64,000 bases of DNA from Gammaproteobacteria bacterium (GCA_003252455.1 QKED01000003.1:62001-126000), one strand, 5' to 3'. Numbered from the stretch's first letter, positions 17,253 to 28,262 are shown. Notes: a model not told the origin generated them from the letters alone. Made by a program: numbers and translations.

Positions 17253-19031
17253 TCAGCGCTCGATAGGCCCCTGGTGCGACGCCAACAGCGCGTCGATGCG
17301 CGCACGCAGGCGCAGCCCCTGCACCGGTTTGCGCAGCACCGGGAGGTCGCCGACCAGCGTCTCGTCGATGGTGGTGTCGCCGGTGATGATCAGCGTGGGG
17401 ATGGCGCGGTCGAAGTGGTGGTGCAGGCGGCGTGCCTCGTCGGGGCCGCTGCGCTGCGCCTGGAGGCGCAGGTCGGCGACGATCACCGCCGGTGCCTCTG
17501 CCGGTCGCTCTGATGCGGCGAAGGCGTGGATGATCGCCTCGGCGTCGCTCCCGGCCACCGGGTGGCAGCCCCAGCGGGCGGTGAGGGTGGCGAGGGCGTC
17601 GCGTACCTCGGGGTCGTCGTCGATGATGGCGATGGTCAGGCCGCGTAGGCGGTCGCCGCTCTCGGGGATGGCGCGCTCTATCTTGGCCAGGCCTGACGCG
17701 GGGGGGACGAGAAAGCTGAAGGTGGAGCCTCGCCCCGGTGCCGAACGCACGCTGACCTCATAACCCAGCTGCCGTGTGAGGGCGGCGACGATGGCCAGCC
17801 CCAGGCCCAGCCCTTTGCGCCGGTCGCGCTCGGGATTGCCCACCTGATAGAACTCACCGAAGATCGCCTGCTGCTGCTCGGCGGCGATGCCGATGCCGCT
17901 GTCGCGCACCTCGATGTGCAGCTGCCCGCCCCGGCGACGGCAGGCGACCAGGATGGCGCCCCGCTCGGTGTAGCGCAGGGCGTTGGCCACCAGGTTGCGT
18001 AGGATGCGCTCCAGCGCGGCGGCGTCGCTGTGTACCAGTGCGCTGGTGGGCACCACGCGCAGACGCAGGCTGCGTGCGGCGGCCTGGTCGGTGAACTCCG
18101 CCTGGATGCGCTCGAAGAGCGGTTGCAGAGGCAGGTCGCGCAGGTCGAGGGGCAGGCTGCCCGCCTCGGCACGCGAGAGGTCGAGCAGTGAGTCGAGCAG
18201 CATGCCGAGGTTTTCGCTGGAGGCGGCGATCTTCTCCACCAGGGCGTGGGGGGCGGCGCGCCCCTCGGCCAGCTCCTCCTGCAACACGGTGACGAACAGC
18301 TCCAGTGCCTGGATCGGTTGGCGCAGGTCGTGGCTGGCGGCGGCGAGAAAGCGGCTCTTGGCGGCGTTGGCGTCTTCGGCCTGCTGGCGCGCCTGCACGG
18401 TGATGGCGTTCTCCTGGCGGATCTGATCGAGCAGGTCGAGGTTGTCGAAACGCAGTTGGATCAGCTCACGGATGGTCGCCTGCTGACGCAGGGCGAAGAT
18501 CAGGCTGGCGACCATGGTGACGATGAGCGGAAAGGCCTGAAACAGGAACAGCGGACTCTCTTCCATCAGCGTGCGCGCAAGGAACGGCAGCAGGGTCAGC
18601 AGGTTGAAGATGAGGTGGGCGGGGAAGTAGACGCCGACGCTCGGCACCGAGAGGGCGACCAGGGTCGGCAGCACCAGGGCGATGGGGAAGAGGGCGTCGA
18701 GGGTGGGCAGGAAGAAGGCCCAGCCGATGTAGCCCCAGGTGACCCCGGAGAGCGCCGCGCCGAGCACGAAGCGCCGACGCCAGTGGGCGAGGCGGCTGTA
18801 GCGGGTGGCGTCGGCCCAGTAGCGCCGGGTGTCGAGCCAGCGCAGGCCGCTGATGCCCCAGAGCGCCGCCAGCCAGCCGAGCAGGTGCTGGTGGCCGATC
18901 TCGGTACCCCACAGCACCAGCACCAGCAGGCTGCCGGTGAGCAGTTGCCCGCCGAGCACCAGGGGCACCTGGCGATGCAGCAGGTCGGTGTGTTCGCCTT
19001 CGAGCGGCTGTGCGGTCTGCTCAGCTAGCAC
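17253..19031 (-). CDS. Hybrid sensor histidine kinase with membrane sensor and C-terminal receiver
   Basis: A ~592-residue membrane kinase. The N-terminal part has about six membrane spans. Then come a coiled region, a HisKA domain with the phospho-acceptor in AASHDLRQPIQALEL, and a HATPase domain (NLVANALRYTERGAI, DSGIGI, GLGLGLAIV). It ends with a receiver domain (IIDDDPEVRDAL, acceptor Asp in VIVADLRLQ, conserved Lys in VLRKPVQ). The GTG at 19031 overlaps the upstream regulator's stop (TAGTG), so the two are coupled. Its last ~122 bases are duplicated at 7331-7452. The signal sensed is unknown. Confidence 0.9.
   Translation of the reverse strand: MLAEQTAQPLEGEHTDLLHRQVPLVLGGQLLTGSLLVLVLWGTEIGHQHLLGWLAALWGISGLRWLDTRRYWADATRYSRLAHWRRRFVLGAALSGVTWGYIGWAFFLPTLDALFPIALVLPTLVALSVPSVGVYFPAHLIFNLLTLLPFLARTLMEESPLFLFQAFPLIVTMVASLIFALRQQATIRELIQLRFDNLDLLDQIRQENAITVQARQQAEDANAAKSRFLAAASHDLRQPIQALELFVTVLQEELAEGRAAPHALVEKIAASSENLGMLLDSLLDLSRAEAGSLPLDLRDLPLQPLFERIQAEFTDQAAARSLRLRVVPTSALVHSDAAALERILRNLVANALRYTERGAILVACRRRGGQLHIEVRDSGIGIAAEQQQAIFGEFYQVGNPERDRRKGLGLGLAIVAALTRQLGYEVSVRSAPGRGSTFSFLVPPASGLAKIERAIPESGDRLRGLTIAIIDDDPEVRDALATLTARWGCHPVAGSDAEAIIHAFAASERPAEAPAVIVADLRLQAQRSGPDEARRLHHHFDRAIPTLIITGDTTIDETLVGDLPVLRKPVQGLRLRARIDALLASHQGPIER
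17281..17402. repeat. Right copy of ~122-bp direct repeat flanking the restriction island
   Basis: This stretch lies inside the kinase 3' end and matches 7331-7452 with about eight differences. The two copies, in the same orientation, enclose the five-gene restriction-modification cluster. Confidence 0.85.
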
Positions 19032-19639
19032 TAGAACCAACCGCGGCGCTTGGCCAGCAGCACTGCCTCGGTGCGCGAGCGCAGGTCGAGGCGTTTGAGC
19101 AGGGCGGTGACGTGGGCGCGCACGGTGTCTTCGCTCATCGCCAGGTAGTCGCCGATCTCGCGGTTGGTGCGCCCGGCGCAGAGTTCGGCGAGCACCTCGG
19201 CCTGGCGGGGGGTGAGGAGCGCTTCGAGGGTGTCACCGGTGTCGTGCTGCGCTGACGGCTCAGGTGTGTAGATCTCGCCATCGAGGATGCGCGCCAGGGC
19301 CTCGCGCAGCACGCCGCTGTCCGCCGATTTGGGGATGTAGCCCTGCGCGCCACACTGCATCGCCTGGCGCACCACCTGCGCCCCCTCGGTGGCGGAGATG
19401 ACCACCAGGCTGGCGTCGGGTTGGGCGAGGCGGAAGGCGCGCAGAGAGTCGATGCCGCCGAGACCGGGTAGGCCCATGTCGAGGAAGATGACGTCGAACG
19501 CCTGTTCAGCCGCCGCGTCGAGTCCGCTCTCTGCGCTCGCCACCTCGATGATCTCTAGCGGTAGATCCCAGCAGCGCGCCAGCATCAGCTTGAAGCCTTC
19601 GCGGAACAGGGCGTGGTCATCGACGAACAGTATCTTCAT
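19031..19639 (-). CDS. LuxR/NarL-family response regulator
   Basis: A 202-residue two-domain regulator. The receiver has the acidic pair in FVDDHALFREG, phospho-acceptor Asp54 in VIFLDMGLPGLGG, and KSAD. The C-terminal LuxR helix-turn-helix is LTPRQAEVLAELCAG followed by TNREIGDYLAMSEDTVRAHV. It is the likely DNA-binding partner of the downstream hybrid kinase, with which it is translationally coupled. Targets are unknown. Confidence 0.92.
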   Translation of the reverse strand: MKILFVDDHALFREGFKLMLARCWDLPLEIIEVASAESGLDAAAEQAFDVIFLDMGLPGLGGIDSLRAFRLAQPDASLVVISATEGAQVVRQAMQCGAQGYIPKSADSGVLREALARILDGEIYTPEPSAQHDTGDTLEALLTPRQAEVLAELCAGRTNREIGDYLAMSEDTVRAHVTALLKRLDLRSRTEAVLLAKRRGWF

Positions 19640-20187
19640 GGCGACAGGGCGGTGGCGTTAATCAGGTTTCTCCGTTCGTTGAGTGGTGCTCCGTCACTCG
19701 CCAGAGGATGCCGAAAAACCACCCTTACATCCAGCTGAAACAGATAGATAACAGCGCCTTACCGCACTACATACGCGCACAGGGCAACGGCATACTTTGC
19801 CAATAGCGGCTGAAGATTCGCCACGGAGGCACAGAGAACACGGAGAGTGACCGGTATGCGGGGACCGGCAAGCCTGCCCGCTTAGGTGGATAGGGTTGTT
19901 TCGACATCCGACTCGCCCGAATCGCGCCTCTCCGTGTTCTCCGTGTTCTCCGTGCCTCTGTGGCAAAAACTAGGCGGACGCCCTGCATGCGCGCGGTGAA
20001 CCGGCCCCGTACCCGCCACATTTGTGTAATAGACGACCCCAGGGCTGCATGCTGCAATGTGGTGCGGCGCGCTACGCCTCGTTTTGCGGGTGTGGCCCCT
20101 TGTGTGGTCTGGGTTGCTCGCCTCGCATACGCCGCTGCCACCTATAGCGACTCTGCCGCGCCATCGGCCATACGTTAGGACTCCGCC
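19640..20187. other. 548-base spacer with a MITE-like inverted repeat
   Basis: No gene is recognised. Bases 19820-19847 (GCCACGGAGGCACAGAG, then AACACGGAGAG) and 19928-19964 form an inverted repeat around ~80 bases; the right arm carries an extra CTCCGTGTT. A solo arm of the same element is at 28022-28048. It could be a small non-autonomous element or palindromic repeat unit. Confidence 0.6.
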
Positions 20188-23100
20188 ATGCCCCTGTTCG
20201 CCCTCCCGCTTCAACCCCATACCTCCTGGTGCGACCTCTGGAGGCCAACGACGAATGCGCCTGCCGGGCGTGGCTCCCGTCGGCTCTGGGCCCTGCTGGT
20301 CTGGGTCGTGGTGCTGGCGAATGGGGCCGCGCAGGCCGCCAACACCACCTATTTAACGGTGAATTTCGAGAGCGGCGCGTTCAATCAGGTGAACTGGGCC
20401 AACGGGGGCGATGCCCTCTGGGGTGTGAGCGGTAGCCAGGTGCACGGCGGACTCAATGCCGCCGAGGCACCGGAGTCCCTTACCGACAATCAAAGCGCCA
20501 CCCTCTCCTGGACCATCGCTACGCAGGCCGGTGCGGTGAGCTTCTGGTATGCGGTCAGCTCGGAGGCCGATTACGACTTTCTGGAGTTCGCCATTGATGG
20601 GGTGAAGAAGGGCTCCTGGTCCGGTGAGCGGGGCTGGAGTCAGGCGAGCTTCGCGGTGACGGCCGGTACCCATACCTTCACCTGGCGCTACATCAAGGAT
20701 GAGATCGAGTCGGCGGGGCAGGATCGGGCCTGGATCGACGACGTGGTGGTGCCGGTCAGCGACCTCCTGGATAGCGATTCGGACAAGGTCATCGACAGTG
20801 CAGATAACTGCCCGGCGACGAAAAACCTCGACCAGCTGGATAACGATGGCGATGGGGCGGGTGACGCCTGCGACCTGGACGACGACAACGACGGCCTGAG
20901 CGACCTCGATGAGCTGAATATTTGGGGCTCCAATCCGTTCCTCGCCGACAGCGATGGGGATGGGCTGAGTGACGCCGCCGAGGCACAGCTCGGCTCCGAC
21001 CCGCTACTGGCCGACACCGATGGCGACGGCCTCGGCGATGCCTCCGACAACTGCGCGAGTGCAAGCAACATCGACCAGCTCGACAGCGATGGTGATGGGC
21101 CGGGCGATGCCTGCGATACGGACGACGACAACGACGGCCTGAGCGACCTCGACGAGCTGAACAGCTACGGTACCGACCCGCTGCGCGCAGACAGCGACGG
21201 CGATGGATTGAGCGATTTCGACGAGGTGAACAGCACAGACACCAACCCGCTCCTGGCAGACAGCGACGGCGATGGTGCCGGTGATGTAGCCGACAACTGC
21301 CGCGTCGTAGCTAACGCCGATCAGCTCGACAGCAACGCCGATGGCCTGGGCGACGCCTGTAGCCTGGTGGTCGATTTTGAGACCGCCGCGCTGGATCAGG
21401 TGCAGTGGATCGACGGGGGCGACCTCCCCTGGACGGTGACCACGACGACGGCCCACGGTGGTCTCTATGCCGCCGAGGTGCCCGAGGCGCTGGAGAACAA
21501 TCAAACTTCCACCCTGACCTTAGTCACCACCACGCTGACGGGCGAGGTGAGCTTCTGGTACCGCGTCAGTTCGGAGGCCGACTTCGACACGCTCCTCTTC
21601 GCCATCGACGGGGTGGAGCAGGCGCTCTGGTCGGGTGAGGTGGCGTGGTCACAGGCCCGCTTCCCGGTGAGGGCGGGTAGCCACACCTTTACCTGGCGTT
21701 ACGCCAAGGACGTAAACGGCTCGGTGAACCTGGATCGGGCCTGGATCGACGATCTGGTCATCCCCGTCGACCCCCTGGCTGACAGCGACGGCGATGGCGT
21801 CGCGGATGTCAGCGATAACTGCCAGGCCGCGAGTAATGCCGACCAGCTCGATAGCGACGGCGATGGGACCGGGGATGTCTGCGACACGGACGACGACAAC
21901 GACGGCCTGAGCGACCTCGACGAGGTGAATATCTACCACTCCAACCCGCTGCTCGCCGACAGCGATGGTGATGGCCTCAGCGACCTTATCGAGGTGACCG
22001 AGCTGGGCACCGACCCGACCCAGGCCGACAGCGACGGTGACGGCGTGGCCGACGCGGTGGACAACTGCCGGATGGTGAGCAATGGCGGCCAGGTCGACAG
22101 CAACGGCGACGGCATGGGCGACTACTGTAGCGAGGTGGTCGACTTCGAGAGCGCCGCGCTGGATCAGGTCGCCTGGGTGGGTGCGGGCGACGCCGCCTGG
22201 ACGGTGACCAGTGCCATGCGCCATGGCGGCGCATACGCCGCCGAGGCACCGGGGGCGCTGGCCCCCGGTCAGAGTGCCAGCCTCTCCTACACCGTTACCA
22301 CGCAGACCGGTGCGGTGAGCTTCTGGCTGGCGAGCACTATACTCTCCGGCTACAAGCTGTACTTTTCCATCGACGGGGTGGAGCAGCAGTGGTGGCAGTT
22401 CGTGCCGGGAGGGTGGCAGCAGTTCAGCTACCCGGTGAGCGCGGGCACCCACACCTTCACCTGGCGCTACGCCAAGAACACCAACGCGTCCTCTACCCAG
22501 TATCAGGCCTGGATCGACGACCTGGTCTTTCCCGTCGACGTCTCCGTGGATACGGACGCCGACGGCATCGACGACAGCGTGGATAACTGCCTGACCCTGA
22601 GCAATCCCGACCAGCTCGACAGCAACGCCGACGGTCGGGGCGATGCCTGCACCCTGGCCTTCGATTTCGAAGAGGGCACGCTGGCGCAGAGCGGATGGGT
22701 GCTGGGCGGCGATCTCCCCTGGGCCGCGAGCACCAGCAACGCCTGGGGCGGTCTGCGTGCCGCCGAGGTGCCGGAGGCCCTGGCCGACAATCAGTTCGCC
22801 AGCCTCACCTATACCACGGCGACGCTCTCCGGCGAGATGAGCTTCCGGTATGCGGTCAGCTCGGAGCAGGCGTTCGACTACCTGCGCTTCTACATCGACG
22901 GGGTGGAGCGGGGCGCGTGGTCGGGTAGCGTGGACTGGACTATGGCCAGTTACACGCTGAGCGCGGGCACCCACATCTTTACCTGGAGTTACTTCAAGGA
23001 CGAGATCATCTCCGCCGGGCTGGATCGGGCCTGGATCGACGATGTGGTGCTGCCCTTCGACCCTGCGGCGGACGCCGACGGCGATGGGGTCGCGAACGGC

Positions 23101-26100
23101 ATCGACAACTGCCCCACCACCGCCAATCCCGACCAGGGGAATAACGATGGGGATGGGCAGGGCGACCTCTGCGACAACGATGACGATAACGACGGCCTGC
23201 TCGACACCTATGAGATCAAAAAGAGCGGCGGTACCGACCCGCTGAACCCCGACTCGGACGGCGACGGCCTGAGCGACGGTGAGGAGGTGAACACCCTGGG
23301 CACCAACCCGCTGGAGCCGGACTCGGACGGCGATGGCGTGGGTGACCTGGTCGACAACTGCCGCACCCTGAGCAACGCTGACCAGCTCGATAGCGACGGC
23401 GACGGCCAGGGCAACGCCTGCGATACGGACGACGACAACGACGGCCTGAGTGATAGCGCTGAGGTGAACATCTACGGCACCAATCCGCTGCTCGCGGACA
23501 GTGACGGCGACGGCCTGAGCGACCCGGAGGAGCTGAACACCACCGGCACCGACCCGCTCTCGGCGGACAGCGATGGCGACGCCGCCGGGGACCTCAGTGA
23601 CAACTGCCCGCTGCTGAGCAATGCCGACCAGCTCGATAGCGACGGCGACGGTGCGGGCAACGCCTGCGATGCGGACGACGACAACGACGGCCTGAGCGAC
23701 AGCGCCGAGGTGGACACCTACGGCACCGACCCGCTGATGGCCGACAGCGACGGCGACGGCCTGAGCGACCCGCAAGAGCTGAACGCCATCGGCACCGACC
23801 CGCTGCTGGCCGACAGCGATGGTGACGGCAGCGACGATGGTGTCGATAACTGCCGCACCCTGAGCAACCCCGACCAGCTCGATAGCAACGCCGACGGTCT
23901 GGGTGATGCCTGTAGCGCGCTGGTCGATTTCGAGAGTGGCGAGCTCGATCAGATCCCCTGGGCCACCAGCGGCAGCGCCGCCTGGACGGTGACCGCCACC
24001 TCCGCCGCTGACGGCCTCTATGCCGCCGAGGCGCCGGAGTCGCTCGGCGACAGCCAACGCGCCGACCTCTCCTGGAGCGGCACCACGGTGAGTGGTGAGG
24101 TGAGCTTCCGCTATGCGGTCAGCTCGCAGGCCGGGCTGGACCTGTTGACCTTCCTCATCGACGGCGTGGAGGTGTGGTCCTGGTCCGGGGTGGTCGACTG
24201 GACCCAGGTCAGCTTCCCGGTGACGCCGGGTCGGCATACCTTCACCTGGCGTTACAGCAAGGACGCCTTCGACTCGGAGAACCTCGACAGAGCCTGGATC
24301 GACGACCTGGTCATCCCGGTCGACACCACAGCGGATGGCGACGGCGATGGTGTCCAGGACTACGCCGACAACTGCCAGACCCTGCCCAACCCGCGTCAGG
24401 ACGATAGCAACCGTGACGGCTTTGGCGATGCCTGTAGCGTGGCGACCGATTTCGAGGGCGCCCCGCTGGATGCGTTGGGCTGGGTGAGCGGGGGTAATGT
24501 CACCTGGTGGGTGACCTCCAATCGGGCCCACGGCGGTGCCTGGGCCGCCGAGGCGCCGGAGCTGCTGGCCGACAATCAGATCGCCACCCTCTCCAGCACC
24601 GTCACGACGATGGCGGGTGAGGTGGTCTTCTGGTACCAGATTAGCTCGCAGGTGGGGGACAACTTGCGCTTCGCCATCGACGGCGTGGTGCAGGGCGAGT
24701 GGTCGGGCCTAGACGACTGGGCGCAGGCCCGCTACCCGGTGAGCGCCGGTAGCCACACCTTCACCTGGAGCTACAGCAAGGACGCGAGTGGCTCCGCGCT
24801 CCAGGACCGCGCCTGGATCGATGACGTCGTCTTCCCGGTGGCTGACGAGACCGATAGTGACGGCGACGGCGTCTGGGATAGTGCCGACAACTGCCCGCTC
24901 GCCGCCAACGCCGCGCAGCTCGACAGCGACGGTGATGGCGCGGGCAACGTCTGCGACGCCACCCCCAACGGCGATGACGACGCCGACGGTATCGACAACC
25001 TGGTCGACAACTGCCCGGTCCTGACCAACCCCGACCAGCTCGATAGCGACGCTGACGCCCAGGGCGACGCCTGCGACAGCGACGACGACAACGACGGCGT
25101 GGCCGACAGCAGCGACCGCTTCCCCCTCGACCCCTACGAGTGGCTCGATTCTGATAGCGACGGCAGCGGCGACAACGCCGACCTCGACGACGACAACGAC
25201 GGCGTGCCCGATAGCCAGGACAGCGACCCGCTCGACCCGAACGAGTCCGGCCTGCTGCTCACCCTGAGCGAGACCCCGGACACCAGCCACTACGGTTGGC
25301 TGTGGGACGTGAGCAGCCACTACAGCCTGCTCGCCGTCACCTTCGAGAGCAACGGCGTCGAGCGCCTGCTGACGCTGCGCGGCTACGCCATCGACACGCC
25401 GGAGAAGGTCGGCGTCTACCTCAACGGCGTGCTCATCGACCACCTCGCCCAGAGCGGCGACGCCACCCTCGGCGCCGTGCAGACGCTCACCCTGCCGGTT
25501 GCCGCGCAGCTCGACGGCAGCAACCGCATCGAGATCCGCCAGCAACTCACGCCCGGCCTCAGTTGGGGGGTCACCGCGTTGGCGCTGCTCAGCGACACGG
25601 ACGGCGACGGCCTCAGCGATAGCCAAGAGGTGCTGCTCGGCACCAACCCCGACAGCCCGTTCAACCCCATCGACGGCGCCGCCGCCGGGGCGGTGGTGGT
25701 CGGCAGCAGCGGCGATGACCTGATCGAACTCGACCGCAGCAACCAGAGCGTCGACGGCGGGGCCGGTGACGACCTGTTCATCGCCGCCGTCGGCAACAGC
25801 TACCTCACCGGCGGTAGTGGTGGCGACATCTACTACTACAGCGCGCTCAACCAGGGGCTCGACTTCATCCTGGACTTCGACACCAGCAGCGACGCCATCA
25901 ACCTGCACGCCGCCCTCGCCGACGACATCGGCTACAGCGGCAGCGACCCCATCGGCGAGGGCTACATCCGCTTCACCGACTACGGCGCCTACGGCTGCTA
26001 TCTCGGCCTCGACCGCGACGGCAGCGCCAGCGCGCACGCCACGCTGCAGCTGCTCTTCACCCTCTATGTCCCCTGTAGCGCCCTTGAGGCCTCGGGGCGG

Positions 26101-26112
26101 ATCGACTGGTAA
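20188..26112 (+). CDS. Giant secreted modular protein with thrombospondin type 3 repeats
   Basis: A 1974-residue protein. The N-terminus has an unusually long leader ending [15 protein letters not shown], a Sec-type signal peptide. Six copies of a ~130-residue module follow (about nt 20359, 21367, 22132, 22657, 23920 and 24442). Each begins D/NFE...W and includes [20 protein letters not shown] and ending AWIDDLV, suggesting a beta-sandwich binding domain. Between them lie Asp-rich TSP3 calcium repeats ([21 protein letters not shown]). The last ~150 residues hold GDDLIELD and GGAGDDLF glycine-aspartate repeats and [11 protein letters not shown], as in RTX/type I secretion C-termini. Surface attachment or matrix function is likely but inferred. 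RBS AGGA precedes the start. No secretion genes are adjacent. Confidence 0.88.
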   Translation: MPLFALPLQPHTSWCDLWRPTTNAPAGRGSRRLWALLVWVVVLANGAAQAANTTYLTVNFESGAFNQVNWANGGDALWGVSGSQVHGGLNAAEAPESLTDNQSATLSWTIATQAGAVSFWYAVSSEADYDFLEFAIDGVKKGSWSGERGWSQASFAVTAGTHTFTWRYIKDEIESAGQDRAWIDDVVVPVSDLLDSDSDKVIDSADNCPATKNLDQLDNDGDGAGDACDLDDDNDGLSDLDELNIWGSNPFLADSDGDGLSDAAEAQLGSDPLLADTDGDGLGDASDNCASASNIDQLDSDGDGPGDACDTDDDNDGLSDLDELNSYGTDPLRADSDGDGLSDFDEVNSTDTNPLLADSDGDGAGDVADNCRVVANADQLDSNADGLGDACSLVVDFETAALDQVQWIDGGDLPWTVTTTTAHGGLYAAEVPEALENNQTSTLTLVTTTLTGEVSFWYRVSSEADFDTLLFAIDGVEQALWSGEVAWSQARFPVRAGSHTFTWRYAKDVNGSVNLDRAWIDDLVIPVDPLADSDGDGVADVSDNCQAASNADQLDSDGDGTGDVCDTDDDNDGLSDLDEVNIYHSNPLLADSDGDGLSDLIEVTELGTDPTQADSDGDGVADAVDNCRMVSNGGQVDSNGDGMGDYCSEVVDFESAALDQVAWVGAGDAAWTVTSAMRHGGAYAAEAPGALAPGQSASLSYTVTTQTGAVSFWLASTILSGYKLYFSIDGVEQQWWQFVPGGWQQFSYPVSAGTHTFTWRYAKNTNASSTQYQAWIDDLVFPVDVSVDTDADGIDDSVDNCLTLSNPDQLDSNADGRGDACTLAFDFEEGTLAQSGWVLGGDLPWAASTSNAWGGLRAAEVPEALADNQFASLTYTTATLSGEMSFRYAVSSEQAFDYLRFYIDGVERGAWSGSVDWTMASYTLSAGTHIFTWSYFKDEIISAGLDRAWIDDVVLPFDPAADADGDGVANGIDNCPTTANPDQGNNDGDGQGDLCDNDDDNDGLLDTYEIKKSGGTDPLNPDSDGDGLSDGEEVNTLGTNPLEPDSDGDGVGDLVDNCRTLSNADQLDSDGDGQGNACDTDDDNDGLSDSAEVNIYGTNPLLADSDGDGLSDPEELNTTGTDPLSADSDGDAAGDLSDNCPLLSNADQLDSDGDGAGNACDADDDNDGLSDSAEVDTYGTDPLMADSDGDGLSDPQELNAIGTDPLLADSDGDGSDDGVDNCRTLSNPDQLDSNADGLGDACSALVDFESGELDQIPWATSGSAAWTVTATSAADGLYAAEAPESLGDSQRADLSWSGTTVSGEVSFRYAVSSQAGLDLLTFLIDGVEVWSWSGVVDWTQVSFPVTPGRHTFTWRYSKDAFDSENLDRAWIDDLVIPVDTTADGDGDGVQDYADNCQTLPNPRQDDSNRDGFGDACSVATDFEGAPLDALGWVSGGNVTWWVTSNRAHGGAWAAEAPELLADNQIATLSSTVTTMAGEVVFWYQISSQVGDNLRFAIDGVVQGEWSGLDDWAQARYPVSAGSHTFTWSYSKDASGSALQDRAWIDDVVFPVADETDSDGDGVWDSADNCPLAANAAQLDSDGDGAGNVCDATPNGDDDADGIDNLVDNCPVLTNPDQLDSDADAQGDACDSDDDNDGVADSSDRFPLDPYEWLDSDSDGSGDNADLDDDNDGVPDSQDSDPLDPNESGLLLTLSETPDTSHYGWLWDVSSHYSLLAVTFESNGVERLLTLRGYAIDTPEKVGVYLNGVLIDHLAQSGDATLGAVQTLTLPVAAQLDGSNRIEIRQQLTPGLSWGVTALALLSDTDGDGLSDSQEVLLGTNPDSPFNPIDGAAAGAVVVGSSGDDLIELDRSNQSVDGGAGDDLFIAAVGNSYLTGGSGGDIYYYSALNQGLDFILDFDTSSDAINLHAALADDIGYSGSDPIGEGYIRFTDYGAYGCYLGLDRDGSASAHATLQLLFTLYVPCSALEASGRIDW

Positions 26113-26129
26113 CCGTTGGACTGCTTCAC

Positions 26130-26674
26130 CCGCGTCTCCGAGCCCTCCCACGCCCTGGCGCCGGGGCTCGCGCGGTGGATTTTGGGCGGACTCTGGCGGC
26201 GTCGGCGGCGCGGGCGCCGGGTCTCCCCCGTTTCCGCCCGAGGCGCTGTTGGATGAGCTGCACATCTGCGGCGAGCGGCGAGCGGCGAGCGGCGAGCGGC
26301 GTGAGGCCGAGGGGCTGGCCAACGCCCTCGCCGACAAGCTCGACGCGCACAACCTGAGCCTCGACCTTTTGCAGAACATGGTCGACGCGCTGCTCGATGG
26401 CATCTACATGCCGATCGATCCCGAGGTGCGGGGCGTGCCCTTCGACCTGGTGGAACGGGTCTACGCCAAGTGCCACTCGGTGGCCAGCGACATCGAGCCC
26501 CTCATCACCCTGTTCGCCCCCTCGGACCCGGGCCTCATCGCCAATACCCTGCTGCTCTTGCCCCGCGCCTAGGGCGACCGTGAGTATCACGCCCGCGTGG
26601 CGGACTACGTCGACCACCTGGATCGCTTCACCCGCGACAACGCCCGTCGGGCGCCCGCCTATCTGACCCGCTGA
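26130..26674 (+). pseudogene. Broken helical protein gene of unknown function
   Basis: One frame encodes PPFPPEALLDELHIC, then GLANALADKLDAHNLSLDLL and MVDALLDGIYMPIDPEVRG, interrupted by TAG at 26570-26572. The same frame goes on with coding-like sequence (GDREYHARVADYVDHLDRFT) to TGA at 26674. Upstream, four tandem heptamers GCGAGCG (26271-26298) lie within the frame. I do not recognise the family. The amber codon and heptamers suggest decay, although readthrough or a separate start cannot be excluded. Confidence 0.45.
26271..26298. repeat. Four tandem GCGAGCG heptamers
   Basis: Four perfect 7-bp copies in tandem. Seven is not a multiple of three, so a change in copy number would shift the reading frame of the overlapping broken gene. 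Confidence 0.85.
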
Positions 26675-26763
26675 ATGTGCATCTTGTGCACCCCGGTGCG
26701 ATCTTCTGTCAATTGGCCGTGCTACGCTTTTACTCCCTAAACCTTACCTGGTGGTGAGTTCTC

Positions 26764-28005
26764 ATGTCCCTCTCGATGAGTTTTGCCCGCAACGGCGATA
26801 AACAGAATTCCGCCTTCTTCGAGGAGTACCTCGGCAGGCTCCTGGAGGAGCGCGACCGCGTCGGCCTCACCGAGGCGATCCGCCAGGTCGAGGCGCTGAT
26901 GATCACCGTCGACCCCGACTCCTCGGTGCAGTACATCGCCGAACTCTGCCTGATGACCCCCTACCACTACCTGGTCACGCTGGAGAGCGAGAGCCACTGG
27001 ACGCACATCCTGCGCATCGACATGAACTCGCCGGACTTGCTGGTGCGCGAGGTGAAGGACCCCCATCAGCGTGGCATCTTCCGCAGCCTCAACGAGGTCT
27101 ATCCCATCGGTTCGCGCAAGCCCAACTCGCGCTACATGGGCGAGATCCTGCGCGTCTCCAACCTGCACAGCGTGGTCAGCGAGCAGCAGGCGCGCGAGTT
27201 CCGCTTCTTCAGCGCCGACGACATCCGCCGCATGGAGCTGCCGGGCAATCTGGCCATCAGCAAGCCCTCGCCCTACACCCACAACATCGTCGGTTACCTG
27301 GAGCGCGAGGATGAGTCGATCCGCGTCTATGCCCTGGGCCTCTCCTCGATCCGCGAGGATGTGCAGGTGGTCTACGAGACGGCCAAGGAGCTGCAGAAGC
27401 GCCAGGGGTTGGAGGGGCTGATCCTGCCCATCGACCACCTGGCGACGCGCGTCTACAGCCAGAACCGTGAGGTGGCGATCCTGGAGTGGCTGTCGCTCTC
27501 CAGCTACTACTACTGGGGCTCATACGACATCCGCGACCAGAACTCCTCCACCAACGTCACCAAGTCGGTGCACTACAACGCCGAGTCCATCAGCCCGGCC
27601 AAGGTGTTTACCGCCAACAACACCCCCTACTTCGTCAACCACCTCGACCAGTTGCCCAACCCCACCGAGACCTTCGTGCGCAACTATGGCCCGCGCCTGC
27701 ACCACATCGCCCTGGCGGTGGCCGATGGCGAGACCCACGGTCGGGAGAACATCGAGCACGTGGTCAAGGAGATCGCCGCGCAGGGGCGAGGCTTCCTACT
27801 CGATGTGATCGGCTCGAAGGAGGAGGGGCTCAAGCAGATCTTCTCCAGCGCCTCGGAGCACTCCTCGCTGATCATCGAGTATGTGCAGCGCTACGGCGGT
27901 TTCCAGGGCTTCTTCACCAAGGACAACGTGGCCAAGCTGACCCACGCGGCGGGGGTGGACGAGGAGCTGCTGGAGATGCAGGCGCAGCACTCCGGGCAGC
28001 GCTAG
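26764..28005 (+). CDS. VOC-superfamily protein related to 4-hydroxyphenylpyruvate dioxygenase
   Basis: A 413-residue protein. The N-terminal ~210 residues are not recognised. The C-terminal half looks like the two VOC modules of HPPD: PIDHLATRV (candidate metal ligand His225), RLHHIALAV (His314), GFLLDVIG, and LIIEYVQRYGGFQGFF (Glu372). His, His and Glu in this order match the Fe(II) triad of HPPD, which converts 4-hydroxyphenylpyruvate to homogentisate. The protein is diverged and about 50 residues longer than usual HPPD, so the substrate is open. ATG at 26764 follows GGTGAG. No tyrosine-catabolism genes are nearby. Confidence 0.65.
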   Translation: MSLSMSFARNGDKQNSAFFEEYLGRLLEERDRVGLTEAIRQVEALMITVDPDSSVQYIAELCLMTPYHYLVTLESESHWTHILRIDMNSPDLLVREVKDPHQRGIFRSLNEVYPIGSRKPNSRYMGEILRVSNLHSVVSEQQAREFRFFSADDIRRMELPGNLAISKPSPYTHNIVGYLEREDESIRVYALGLSSIREDVQVVYETAKELQKRQGLEGLILPIDHLATRVYSQNREVAILEWLSLSSYYYWGSYDIRDQNSSTNVTKSVHYNAESISPAKVFTANNTPYFVNHLDQLPNPTETFVRNYGPRLHHIALAVADGETHGRENIEHVVKEIAAQGRGFLLDVIGSKEEGLKQIFSSASEHSSLIIEYVQRYGGFQGFFTKDNVAKLTHAAGVDEELLEMQAQHSGQR

Positions 28006-28262
28006 GCCGAGGTGGGGATTTGCCACGGAGGCACAGAGGGCACGGAGGTAGGATTGATTTGCCTGGGCGGGTGTTGCACACCCACCCGAGGCGTTACCCA
28101 TATAGCCACGAGGAGCTTGGCCAGTGGCGGTCGGTAACGGTGCGGACGGGGCTGCAAGCCACCGTCCGGCGAGGTGATGAGTTTCAGCTGAGCGACGATG
28201 GGGCGGAGGGCGCTTCCCGCTAAAGCGTCGACCTCCTATGAGTTCTGGAGGCCGCTGGGCGG
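28006..28262. repeat. Spacer with solo copy of the GCCACGGAGGCACAGAG repeat
   Basis: Between convergent genes lies a single repeat arm at 28022-28048, matching 19820-19847. No gene is seen in the remainder. Confidence 0.6.

Noticed and set aside
14990-17266. A 758-residue frame antisense to hsdM
   Set aside because: It has shadow composition (Gly/Val/Asp) opposite an unambiguous methyltransferase.
19820-19964. Insertion sequence
   Set aside because: The interval between arms is about 80 bases and has no transposase; at most a palindromic or MITE-like unit.
21649-24531. A 960-residue frame antisense to the giant secreted protein
   Set aside because: The repetitive codons of the TSP3 blocks keep the reverse frame open. 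It has no independent signals.
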